Assembly (NCBI GenBank): GCA_043798435.1 | Contig: JAZDOR010000123.1 | Coordinates: 1-20,334 of the forward strand | Direction: 5' to 3' | DNA: 20,334 bases | Source: JAGUXG01 sp043798435 | GTDB lineage: Bacteria; UBA9089; UBA9088; JAGUXG01 | Part shown: one piece after another, positions 1-6,230 of the stretch | Layout of the letters: each line of letters opens with the position of its first letter | Numbering within the stretch: position 1 is the stretch's first letter | Notes under the pieces: generated by a model | The model's database searches: none | What the model was told of the DNA's origin: nothing | The model's input: only the letters and a program-made list of their open reading frames with translations | Position numbers and translations under genes: made by a program

Positions 1-1
1 A

Positions 2-70
2 ACACTGATTTTCACTGATAAAATTTAAAAATTATCTGTGTTCATCTGTGTAAATCAGTGTCTAAAATAT
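2..70. repeat. Family F palindromic repeat, left copy
   Basis: Made of ACTGAT/ATCAGT and CTGTG blocks that fold back imperfectly on themselves (ACACTGATTTTCACTGATAA against TTATCTGTGTTCATCTGTGT). A nearly identical copy in the same orientation lies at 20254-20323. Further ATCAGTGT blocks continue to about 104. No protein is evident in this stretch. Confidence 0.85.
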
Positions 71-164
71 TTCTTTATTTATAATCAGTGTATATCAGTG
101 TCTAATTTTTTGGCTAATTCCCCAAGATTTTGAGTAAATACAAAAAAATAAAGGAGGTGTGAAG

Positions 165-287
165 ATGGGAAAGTTTATGGAAAAAGTAAAGAATCTCTTT
201 AAGGGGTGCACCAAGAAATCTGCTAAACCAGAAGCAAAACCAGAGGAAAAGCCTAAAGCAGAAGAGAGACCTAAAGAAGCAAAGTAA
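165..287 (+). CDS. Small Lys/Glu/Pro-rich protein, 40 residues, unknown function
   Basis: This small gene has the best ribosome binding site in the region: AAGGAGG at 151-157, seven bases before the ATG. The protein starts MGKFMEKVKNLFKGC, which could form a short amphipathic helix with one cysteine. It ends in a Pro-Glu-Ala-Lys type low-complexity tail. I recognise no family. It precedes the gas-vesicle genes on the same strand, separated from gvpF1 by a family A element that begins one base after its stop, so it may be the first gene of that transcript, an accessory protein, or an unrelated small gene. The strong Shine-Dalgarno and the tail composition support real translation. The opposite-strand frame gives a Phe/Leu-rich peptide that looks like a shadow. 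Confidence 0.6.
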   Translation: MGKFMEKVKNLFKGCTKKSAKPEAKPEEKPKAEERPKEAK

Positions 288-288
288 T

Positions 289-458
289 GTAACCATTCAG
301 GTTATGTATCAGAAGTGTAAGAAGGGGGATAAGGAGATAATGGGGATATGGAGATTATTCATTTTTAATTTTTAATTCTTAATTTTATCCCCATCTCTCT
401 ATAATAATCCCCTTATCCCCTCACATATCTCCTTTTCTTACACTACCGCAGCGATTAC
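289..458. repeat. Family A MITE-like element, copy A1
   Basis: The left end is GTAACCATTCAGG and the right end is CCGCAGCGATTAC. The arms carry AGTGTAAGAAGGGGGATAAG and its complement (CTTATCCCC, CTTTTCTTACACTA), so the whole 170-bp unit can fold into a long hairpin around an AT-rich core. The same unit recurs at 1508, 2470, 13182 and 15490. No matching target duplication is visible around this copy. Confidence 0.85.
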
Positions 459-476
459 CTTATTTACAAAACGCGT

Positions 477-1511
477 ATGGAAAAATATATCTATGGTGTG
501 ATAAATGGCTCTTATGTGACTGGGTTTGAAGAACCTCGGCAGGGAAAGAGAGACGAAGATGGAGAGGTCTATACTATCTTATATCAGGACATCGCAGCTG
601 TGGTGAGCGACTCACCAATAAAGGATTATACCTGTATGCAAAAAGATGATGTGGCCAGGCTGTTGGTCAGCCATCAAAGGGTTATAGAAAGGATTATGAA
701 CCTAAAATATACAATTATCCCTTTGAGGTTAGGGACATTTGCCATAAATGAAGCCGAGGTCAAGGATATTTTGAATAAAGGATATAATCTTATAAAGGAG
801 ATATTGAGGAAGATACATGATAAGATAGAGATTGAGGTGTGCGCTACCTGGAAGGATTTTGCCTCTATTGTTAAAGAGGCTGGAGAAGAAAGGCAGATTA
901 AGGAATTTTCCGAGAAGCTCTTAGCCAATCCTACCGGAATAACAGTTGAGGACCAGATGAAGGTAGGGATTATGGTAAAAAAGGCATTGGATACAGAAAG
1001 AGAAAGATATGCTAAAGAGATAGAGGATGCTCTAAAGACTGTGAGTCAGGACCTCAAGGTGCGTGAACTTATGGATGACAAAATGATTATCAATACCGCC
1101 TTTCTAATAGATAGGAGAAGGCAAAAAGAGTTTGAGAAAAAGGTAGAAGAGCTAAATGCCAGATTTAATGAAAGGCTAAATTTTAGATGCGTTGGACCGC
1201 TTCCGCTTTATAGTTTTTACACCCTTACAATAAAAAAGATGCAATTTGAAGAGATAGATTGTGCAAGGAAGAGACTCGGTTTAGGTGACGAAGCCAGCAA
1301 AGACGAGATTAGAAGAGCATATCAGAGATCAGCTGCTTCTACCCATCCTGATATAAACCCGGATATAGAAAGGGAGTTTGATGATGTAAACAGGGCTTAT
1401 AAGATGCTTGTTGATTATGGCCGGGCCTGCGAACAAACAGGTGAAAAAGAAGGGTATTCTTTTAGGGAAGAAGAACTTAAAAGGAATGCAATATTGGTTA
1501 AACTGTTGTAA
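477..1511 (+). CDS. gvpF: GvpF/GvpL-family gas vesicle protein fused to a C-terminal J domain
   Basis: Residues 1-250 are a GvpF/L protein: MEKYIYGVI start, AAVVSDSPI, a central helical region with IIPLRLGTF, NTAFLID, and the closing GPLPLYSF motif at about 240. GvpF/L proteins are minor or accessory components needed for gas vesicle assembly and bind GvpA. Residues about 258-316 then form a J-domain-like segment, with a leucine-rich helix I, DEIRRAYQR in helix II, the diagnostic His-Pro-Asp at 290-292 and an FDDVNRAY helix III. J domains stimulate Hsp70 ATPase, so this protein may bring DnaK to nascent vesicle protein; that role is inferred. A charged tail ends at 344, against about 250 residues for the paralogues. 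There is no Shine-Dalgarno; a family A element ends 18 bases before the ATG. The stop TAA lies inside the left end of the next family A element. The gvpF symbol follows the family; gvpL is equally possible. Confidence 0.88.
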   Translation: MEKYIYGVINGSYVTGFEEPRQGKRDEDGEVYTILYQDIAAVVSDSPIKDYTCMQKDDVARLLVSHQRVIERIMNLKYTIIPLRLGTFAINEAEVKDILNKGYNLIKEILRKIHDKIEIEVCATWKDFASIVKEAGEERQIKEFSEKLLANPTGITVEDQMKVGIMVKKALDTERERYAKEIEDALKTVSQDLKVRELMDDKMIINTAFLIDRRRQKEFEKKVEELNARFNERLNFRCVGPLPLYSFYTLTIKKMQFEEIDCARKRLGLGDEASKDEIRRAYQRSAASTHPDINPDIEREFDDVNRAYKMLVDYGRACEQTGEKEGYSFREEELKRNAILVKLL

Positions 1512-1695
1512 CCGTTCCTGGCTATATATCAAGAGTGTAAGAAGGGGGATAAGGAGATATAGGAGATATGGAGATGATAAAAGTATAATTCTAAAGTCCC
1601 TTAAGAAAAAATGGAAAAGTGGAGAAATATGTTACATCATAATATCTCCTTATCCCCATAATCTCCATATCCCCTTTTTACTTTAAAATAGTTAC
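1508..1695. repeat. Family A MITE-like element, copy A2
   Basis: Starts GTAACCGTTCCTGG and includes the gvpF1 stop codon at 1509-1511. It carries the AGTGTAAGAAGGGGGATAAG arm and the complementary CTCCTTATCCCC and CCATATCCCC blocks. The right end is divergent (AATAGTTAC) and resembles a family B end. It ends four bases before the gvpF2 ATG. No target duplication was recognised. Confidence 0.75.
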
Positions 1696-1699
1696 GATT

Positions 1700-2470
1700 A
1701 TGGAAAGGGAAGGAAAGTATATCTACTGTATTATTGGCACAAAGCAAGAGAGGAATTTTGGACCTATTGGCATTGGGGGGCGGCGTGATGAGGTTCTAAC
1801 TATCGGTTATGATGATCTGAGTATGGTAGTAAGTAGTCATCCTCTGACCAAATTTGTTGTGAACCGGGAGAATATGTTGGCCCATGAGAAGGTGATTGAA
1901 GAGGTGATGAAGGAGTTTGATAGTGTGCTTCCAGTCAGGTTTGGCACTATTGCCGCAAGTGCCGATGAGATACGGAACCTTTTGGATAGAAGGTATAGAG
2001 AATTCAATAATGCATTAAGGGATATGGACCACAAGGTAGAATTGAGCGTTAAAGGGATATGGAAGGATATGGATATTATCTTTAAGGAGATTGTGGAGGA
2101 AGAGAAAGGGATTAAGGGGGCAAAAGAGGAGATTCAGAATGATAGGGGTAAAAAGAACACACATGCCAGGATAAAGGTTGGCAGAATGGTTGAAAGGGCT
2201 TTGATCAAGAAAAAAGACAAAGAGGCAGAAAGAATAGTAGATACCGTAAGAAGCACAGCCTTTGATTATAAGCTCAACAAAACCACTATCGATGCGATGT
2301 TTATCAATGCTGCTTTTTTAGTGGATAAAGGCAGGGAAAAAGAATTTGATAATATTATAGATGATCTAAGGGATGAATATAAGGAGAGGATAAAGTTTAT
2401 GTATGCCGGCCCTCTACCAGTCTTTAACTTTGTTAATATTATCATATATCCTGAGGAATGGGAAAGATAG
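1700..2470 (+). CDS. gvpF: GvpF/GvpL-family gas vesicle protein, second paralogue
   Basis: A 256-residue GvpF/L protein. It has the KYIYCIIGT N-terminal strand, a DDLSMVVSSHP segment, the HEKVIEEVM helix followed by VLPVRFGTI, the FINAAFLVD strand and the terminal AGPLPVFNFVNI motif. The length is normal for the family. It is clearly closer to the third paralogue (2633-3391) than to the J-domain protein; both share the IGIGGR segment and an ENMLAHE-like segment. It is flanked by family A elements: one ends four bases before the ATG, and the next begins at the last base of the TAG stop. No Shine-Dalgarno is visible, so initiation may depend on coupling or on the element-derived leader. It presumably acts in vesicle assembly with GvpG and GvpA. 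Confidence 0.88.
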   Translation: MEREGKYIYCIIGTKQERNFGPIGIGGRRDEVLTIGYDDLSMVVSSHPLTKFVVNRENMLAHEKVIEEVMKEFDSVLPVRFGTIAASADEIRNLLDRRYREFNNALRDMDHKVELSVKGIWKDMDIIFKEIVEEEKGIKGAKEEIQNDRGKKNTHARIKVGRMVERALIKKKDKEAERIVDTVRSTAFDYKLNKTTIDAMFINAAFLVDKGREKEFDNIIDDLRDEYKERIKFMYAGPLPVFNFVNIIIYPEEWER

Positions 2471-2617
2471 TAAGCATTCAGCCTATTCATTAAAGAGTGT
2501 AAGAAGGGGGATACGGAGATATAGGGGATATGGAGATAGAAGATATTATTATATTATCCCCCTATCCCCTTCCATAATCCCCATATCCCCTTTTCTTTAC
2601 ACTACCTGAACATTTAC
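2470..2617. repeat. Family A MITE-like element, copy A3
   Basis: Left end GTAAGCATTCAGCC, right end ACTACCTGAACATTTAC, with GTGTAAGAAGGGGG and CCCCTTTTCTTTACAC arms. It separates two gvpF paralogues. It overlaps the last base of the gvpF2 stop and ends 15 bases before the gvpF3 ATG. No convincing target duplication is visible. Confidence 0.85.
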
Positions 2618-2632
2618 GATTTTTGTAATCCA

Positions 2633-3391
2633 ATGGAAAAAGACGGTAAATATATCTATTGTATAATAGCGGTTAAAGTGCCAAAGACCTTTGGCAGGAT
2701 AGGGATTGGTGGTCGGGGCGATGAATTGCATACAATCGGTTTTAATGAGATTGCCGCTGTGGTGAGCGACTCTCCCATTAAGAAATACCCGGTTACAAGA
2801 GAAAACACCATGGCCCACGAGCGCGCCATTGAAGAGGTGATGAAGGAGCATACAGTTTTGCCTGTCAGATTCGTTACCATTGCTGAAAATGAAGAGAAGG
2901 TAAAAAAGATATTAGAAAAAGAGCACGATAGATTTGTAGGGTTATTAAAACATATTGAGGGTAAAAAGGAACTTGGGCTAAAGGCAATATTCAAGGAGGA
3001 GATTATCTATAAAGATATCTTAGAAGAATATGAGGATATAAAGTCACTAAAAGAAAAGATAGCCGCTATGCTTCCTGAGAAGACATATCATTTAAGAATG
3101 GAGATAGGCAGAATGGTTGAGTCTGCCTTACAAAAAGAAAAAGAGATTTGCAAAGAGGATATTTTAGCTACCCTATCACCTTTGGCTGTCGAAGCGAAGA
3201 CCAATAAGACATACGGTGAACAGATAATTGTCAATGCCGCTTTTCTGGTAGAAAAACATAGAGAGGCAGAGTTTGACCTGAAGGTTCACCAGCTCGACAC
3301 AAGATATGGCCACAAGGTAAAATTTAAGTATGCAGGCACAGTGCCGCCATTTAATTTTGTCAATTTAGTGATTGAGATGGAGAAATATTAA
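2633..3391 (+). CDS. gvpF: GvpF/GvpL-family gas vesicle protein, third paralogue
   Basis: A 252-residue GvpF/L protein: KYIYCIIAVK start, IGIGGRGDE, AAVVSDSP, the HERAIEEVM helix, VLPVRFVTI, VNAAFLVEKH and the terminal AGTVPPFNFVNLVIE motif, in which the usual GPLP is GTVP. It follows a family A element and lacks a clear Shine-Dalgarno. The 3' end is tight to gvpG, whose likely GTG start follows the stop by one base, so the two are probably translationally coupled. As in other gas vesicle clusters, a GvpF next to GvpG suggests these proteins work together in nucleating vesicles. Confidence 0.9.
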   Translation: MEKDGKYIYCIIAVKVPKTFGRIGIGGRGDELHTIGFNEIAAVVSDSPIKKYPVTRENTMAHERAIEEVMKEHTVLPVRFVTIAENEEKVKKILEKEHDRFVGLLKHIEGKKELGLKAIFKEEIIYKDILEEYEDIKSLKEKIAAMLPEKTYHLRMEIGRMVESALQKEKEICKEDILATLSPLAVEAKTNKTYGEQIIVNAAFLVEKHREAEFDLKVHQLDTRYGHKVKFKYAGTVPPFNFVNLVIEMEKY

Positions 3392-3392
3392 G

Positions 3393-3632
3393 GTGTTTTT
3401 AATTGATGATATATTACTTGCCCCATTAAAAGGTGTAGTCTGGCTGGGCAAACAGATTAACGAGGTAATAGAAAAAGAGGTCTCTGATGAGGGGCGGATA
3501 AAGGAAAAACTTATGGAATTGCAACTCAGGTTTGAATTAGATGAGATAGATGAAGAAGAATATAATAGACAGGAAAAAGAACTTTTAGCACGATTGGATG
3601 CTATCAGAAAAACAGAAGAGGAGGAGGTGTAG
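3393..3632 (+). CDS. gvpG: Gas vesicle protein GvpG
   Basis: The 79-residue product begins with the GvpG hallmark FLIDDILLAPLKGVVWLGKQ and continues as an acidic, helical, Glu/Lys-rich segment (LMELQLRFELDEIDEEEYN). GvpG is a small accessory protein that associates with GvpF/L during vesicle assembly. I chose the GTG at 3393 because it has GGAG ten bases upstream and gives the usual family N-terminus directly before FLID. A TTG at 3372 would overlap gvpF3 and add seven residues atypical for the family. It is two bases from gvpO. Confidence 0.9.
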   Translation: MFLIDDILLAPLKGVVWLGKQINEVIEKEVSDEGRIKEKLMELQLRFELDEIDEEEYNRQEKELLARLDAIRKTEEEEV

Positions 3633-3634
3633 AA

Positions 3635-3901
3635 ATGGCTGATATAGAAGAGACCAGCAAGACAGTGGTTGAGTTTTTAAGGAAGACCCTCAATGTCAAA
3701 GAGGTAAAGGTAATAAAGGCGACAAAGGCTGGCGATGGCTGGGAGACAGAGGCAGAGGTGTATGAGGAGAGTTCATTTATAAAGTCCCTTGGCCTGCCTA
3801 CAAGGGTACAGGACAGGAATGTCTACACAGTTAAGCTGAATTCTGGCTTAGAGGTTCAATCCTACAAACGCAAAGGTCAAGGGTCTTCTGAAGAGGAGTA
3901 A
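3635..3901 (+). CDS. gvpO: Gas vesicle protein GvpO
   Basis: An 88-residue protein matching the GvpO family: a short helical N-terminus (TVVEFLRKTL), then a beta-rich domain with DGWETEAEVYEESSF, GLPTRVQDRNVYTVKL and a terminal tyrosine/arginine strand (VQSYKRKG). GvpO is reported as an accessory or regulatory gas vesicle protein; the exact role is not settled. The start has GGAGG in GAGGAGGTGTAGAA before the ATG and follows gvpG by two bases, so the two are co-transcribed. A spacer full of repeat remnants follows to about 4080. Confidence 0.87.
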   Translation: MADIEETSKTVVEFLRKTLNVKEVKVIKATKAGDGWETEAEVYEESSFIKSLGLPTRVQDRNVYTVKLNSGLEVQSYKRKGQGSSEEE

Positions 3902-3968
3902 CAGTTTATAGTATCTTACATAACCGTGAATATACTTTAACCGCGAATTAACGCTAATTAACACTAAT

Positions 3969-4080
3969 ATACCCAAATAAATCAGGCTTGGCAAAAAACT
4001 GTAAACTGTAAAATGGATAATGAAAAATTGAAAATTAGGATACCTTGCAAAATGCAAAATTTAAATGGCTAAATAGTTAC
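3969..4080. repeat. Remnants of family C and family B elements
   Basis: ATACCCAAATAAATCAGGCT at 3969 matches the left end of the family C elements at 11064 and 15786. GGCTAAATAGTTAC at 4067-4080 matches a family B end. Between them are AT-rich stretches with CTGTAAACTGTAAAATGG. The rest of the 188-base gap after gvpO (3902-3968) holds only AT-rich TTAACGCTAATTAAC-like repeats. This supports the downstream start chosen for the next gene. Confidence 0.6.
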
Positions 4081-4089
4081 GAAGAGGAT

Positions 4090-4893
4090 ATGAAAGGGTT
4101 ATATCTCTATTGCCTGAGAGAGAAAACAGAAGATACTCCAGTCTTCTCCACAAGGGGTATTGATGGAAAGGGAGAGATTTTTACCCTTTCTTTCCGAGGA
4201 GTAGAGGCAGTTGTAAGTGAGGTTTCCTTAGAAGAATTTGGCTCTATAGAGATTCAAGAAAAGGCCCGGCAAGACCTGAGTTGGATTAAAGAAAAGGCTG
4301 TTGCTCACTTGAAGGTTATAGAAGAGGCAATAAGAAATGATAAGATAAGCCTGATTCCGATGAGGTTTGGCACCATTTTTAAGGAGAAAGCAAGATTAAA
4401 AGAGAGCTTAGACAAAGACTATTCTAAGATCGAAGGGGTTTTAGAAAGAATTCGAGATAAACAGGAGTGGAGTGTAAAGGTATATCTAACAAACAGGGAG
4501 AAATTTGAGCGGGTCATAAAAGAAAAAAATGAAGCTATAAAAGAGAAGGAGAAAGAGATAGCAACCTTGCCTGAGGGTATGGCTTTTTTTATGGAAGAAG
4601 AACTGAGTGAGATTGTTTCAAGGGAAATGGAGGCAGAATTAAACAATATGGCAGAGGTCTTTTTTGAGGGCTTAAAAAAGCATGCTGTAGACTCAGTCAA
4701 AAATAAGATCTTAGAAAAAGAGCTGACTGGTAAGCGAGAGCCAATGATCTTAAATGCAGCGTATTTAATCCATAAGAAGGAGATCAAGAAATTTGAGAAG
4801 GAGGTCGATGACTTAAATCGAAGGATGGAGGAAGAGGGATATTGCCTTGAAGTAAGCGGTCCCTGGCCTGCTTATAACTTCACTTCCTATTAA
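4090..4893 (+). CDS. gvpL: GvpF/GvpL-family gas vesicle protein, fourth paralogue (GvpL-like)
   Basis: A 267-residue GvpF/L protein: MKGLYLYCLRE start, AVVSEVSLEEF, the HLKVIEEAI helix, LIPMRFGTIF, a long Lys/Glu-rich central coiled segment (KEKNEAIKEKEKEIATLP), LNAAYLIHKKE and the terminal SGPWPAYNFTSY. The GPWPAYNF ending and divergence from the other three suggest it plays the GvpL role; the symbol is tentative. Starting at 4045 would add 15 residues encoded by repeat sequence, so I chose the ATG at 4090, with a weak AGAGGA just upstream. A family B end lies ten bases before it. The stop is three bases before the next gene. Confidence 0.88.
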   Translation: MKGLYLYCLREKTEDTPVFSTRGIDGKGEIFTLSFRGVEAVVSEVSLEEFGSIEIQEKARQDLSWIKEKAVAHLKVIEEAIRNDKISLIPMRFGTIFKEKARLKESLDKDYSKIEGVLERIRDKQEWSVKVYLTNREKFERVIKEKNEAIKEKEKEIATLPEGMAFFMEEELSEIVSREMEAELNNMAEVFFEGLKKHAVDSVKNKILEKELTGKREPMILNAAYLIHKKEIKKFEKEVDDLNRRMEEEGYCLEVSGPWPAYNFTSY

Positions 4894-4896
4894 ACT

Positions 4897-5451
4897 ATGA
4901 CTGAACCATTAACCACTACATCTATTAAAAAAAGTAATGTTACGCTGGTAGATGTCTTAGATACGGTCTTAGAAAAGGGTGCCATTATCAATGGAGATAT
5001 AGTCCTGAGGGTAGCGGATGTAGACCTTGTCTTTTTAGGTCTAAGGCTTATCCTTACCTCAGTCTCCAAGGCAGAGGAGCTATCAGGCAAGAGTTTTAGT
5101 GATCCCAATAAAGAATTTACCCCTGAAGATACCGATTATATAGAAAAATTGCAAAGCCAGATACGAAAGGCAGAAGAAAATATCCCTAAACTTATAGACC
5201 TGGGTAGCCCTAAAAAGACAGAGCAGGGTTTGGCTAAATTAGTTTTAACTTTGGTCGAACTTATAAGAAAACTTATGGAGAAAGAAGCCTATAGAAGGGT
5301 AAAGAAAGGGACGCTTTCTTCTGCAGAGGTTCAAAAATTAGGATTGAGTCTTAAGGCAGTAAAGAAAAAGATGAAAGAGATTCAGGCAATCTTCGGTATT
5401 GAGGATGAAGAGCTGGGCTTAGATTTGGGTCCTCTGGGGAATTTGATGTGA
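4897..5451 (+). CDS. gvpK: Gas vesicle fusion protein: GvpA/GvpJ domain plus GvpK domain
   Basis: The 184-residue product joins two proteins that are normally separate. Residues about 16-60 are a GvpA/GvpJ/GvpS-type shell domain: TLVDVLDTVLEKGAIINGDI, then VADVDLVFLGLRLILTSV. After a linker rich in charged residues, residues about 97-184 are GvpK: GLAKLVLTLVELIRKLMEKE, AYRRVKKGTL, then FGIEDEELGLDLGPLG near the end. The GvpA/J half would form part of the vesicle wall or cap; GvpK is an essential accessory protein of unknown mechanism. The fusion would fix them in 1:1 ratio. No strong Shine-Dalgarno; coupling to gvpL, three bases upstream, is likely. The reading frame is continuous across the junction, so this is not a missed frameshift. 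Confidence 0.88.
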   Translation: MTEPLTTTSIKKSNVTLVDVLDTVLEKGAIINGDIVLRVADVDLVFLGLRLILTSVSKAEELSGKSFSDPNKEFTPEDTDYIEKLQSQIRKAEENIPKLIDLGSPKKTEQGLAKLVLTLVELIRKLMEKEAYRRVKKGTLSSAEVQKLGLSLKAVKKKMKEIQAIFGIEDEELGLDLGPLGNLM

Positions 5452-5455
5452 AGAC

Positions 5456-5558
5456 AAGTTAATTGGACGCAGATCTTCGCAGATTTACAGGATAATATTT
5501 TATAAATCTTAAAAATCTGCGTTCATCTGCGTCCAAAAAAAGGAAATTCCTATACTAT
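5456..5558. repeat. Family D hairpin repeat, copy D1
   Basis: A self-complementary unit: GGACGCAGATCTTCGCAGAT near the left, AATCTGCGTTCATCTGCGTC near the right, then GGAAATTCC. It is the near-identical reverse complement of 8895-8998. It fills the gap between the gvpJ-gvpK fusion and the next start codon and provides no Shine-Dalgarno for it. Confidence 0.88.
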
Positions 5559-5564
5559 TAAATT

Positions 5565-5840
5565 ATGTATAAATCAGAAGAAAAACCAAAGATAAGTTGT
5601 CCAATATTCCAGAAGCAAGAGCCAATAATAAGGGATATTACGGATAAGATAAATATGGCCAGGGGGGTGCAAGAGAAGGCAGGATTTGCTGAAGAACTTC
5701 AAAAGGAGGTAGAGGTGCTTCTTTCCTGTCCAGGTTATGAAGGCAGTATGTTGAAGTGTAAAGATTGCCGTTTGATTGCGAATTTACGCAAAAAAACAGC
5801 AGATTTAATCATAAAGGCTAAAAAATTGGTAACTACTTAG
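5565..5840 (+). CDS. Four-cysteine small protein in the gas vesicle cluster, unknown
   Basis: A 91-residue soluble, helical, basic protein. Cysteines at 12, 55, 65 and 68 lie in a CP...CPGY...KCKDCR arrangement, which could bind zinc or an iron-sulfur cluster, or act in thiol redox chemistry. The C-terminus is a helix, RKKTADLIIKAKKLV. I do not recognise the family. It lies between the GvpA/J-GvpK fusion and the stand-alone GvpA/J gene on the same strand, so a role in vesicle assembly or regulation is the simplest inference. The ATG follows the family D repeat by six bases and has no adjacent Shine-Dalgarno, so initiation may be weak or coupled. Conserved spacing of the cysteines argues against a chance frame. 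Confidence 0.65.
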   Translation: MYKSEEKPKISCPIFQKQEPIIRDITDKINMARGVQEKAGFAEELQKEVEVLLSCPGYEGSMLKCKDCRLIANLRKKTADLIIKAKKLVTT

Positions 5841-5861
5841 GTGTAAAAAAGGAGGATGACA

Positions 5862-6173
5862 ATGGCAGGACAAAAGATGATGCATGCAACTGAAGCCACC
5901 AATCTGGCTGATATCTTAGAGAGGGTATTAGATAAGGGAATTGTGATTGCCGGAGATATTCAAGTAAAGATTGCTGATGTTGAGCTTTTAACCATAAAGA
6001 TACGGCTCATAGTTGCTTCAGTGGATAAGGCGATGGAGATGGGAATAAATTGGTGGCAGCAGGATCCGTATCTCTCTTCAAAAGCGAAAGAAGAAGAGAA
6101 TACAGAACTGAAAAAGAGATTAGAGCGGTTAGAGGAAAAAATAGGTTACGATCATAGTATCTTCCATAAATAA
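5862..6173 (+). CDS. GvpA/GvpJ-type gas vesicle shell protein
   Basis: A 103-residue protein with the conserved gas vesicle wall domain: NLADILERVLDKGIVIAGDI, then ADVELLTIKIRLIVASVDKA, MGINWWQQDP and a charged helical tail (ELKKRLERLEEKIGYD). Canonical GvpA is about 70 residues; the GINWW...DPYLSS extension and tail are typical of longer GvpA/GvpJ variants. It could be the main wall protein here or a cap protein, so I give no symbol. GGAGG at 5851-5855 is six bases before the ATG at 5862, which is why the ATG at 5856, inside that site, was not chosen. It is the only stand-alone wall-type protein in the window. Confidence 0.9.
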   Translation: MAGQKMMHATEATNLADILERVLDKGIVIAGDIQVKIADVELLTIKIRLIVASVDKAMEMGINWWQQDPYLSSKAKEEENTELKKRLERLEEKIGYDHSIFHK

Positions 6174-6174
6174 T

Positions 6175-6226
6175 CACACAAAGGTCACAAAGGGGAATAT
6201 TATAATCTTTGTGTTCTTTGTGGCTC
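6175..6226. repeat. Short palindromic repeat (family E)
   Basis: CACAAAGGTCACAAAGG and CTTTGTGTTCTTTGTGG form a long imperfect inverted repeat around GGAATATTATAAT. It lies between the GvpA/J gene and the membrane GAF gene and could form an RNA hairpin. It lacks a U-tract, so I do not call it a terminator. Confidence 0.65.
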
Positions 6227-6230
6227 CAGA

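Noticed and set aside
114..296. Minus-strand frame of 60 residues, rich in Phe and Leu
   Set aside because: It is the antisense of the Lys/Glu-rich small gene at 165-287, which has a strong ribosome binding site. The hydrophobic composition is what antisense of such codons gives.
1408..1686. Plus-strand frame of 92 residues overlapping the gvpF1 end and element A2
   Set aside because: It reads gvpF1 in another frame and then crosses the repeat. It has no motif or Shine-Dalgarno.
289..2617. Family A copies considered as CRISPR repeats or rho-independent terminators
   Set aside because: Copies are separated by whole genes and have terminal inverted ends, not spacers. The hairpins have no U-tract placed for termination.
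4045..4089. Upstream start for gvpL adding 15 residues
   Set aside because: The extra bases belong to a family B end and an AT-rich remnant, and the residues do not fit the GvpF/L N-terminus.
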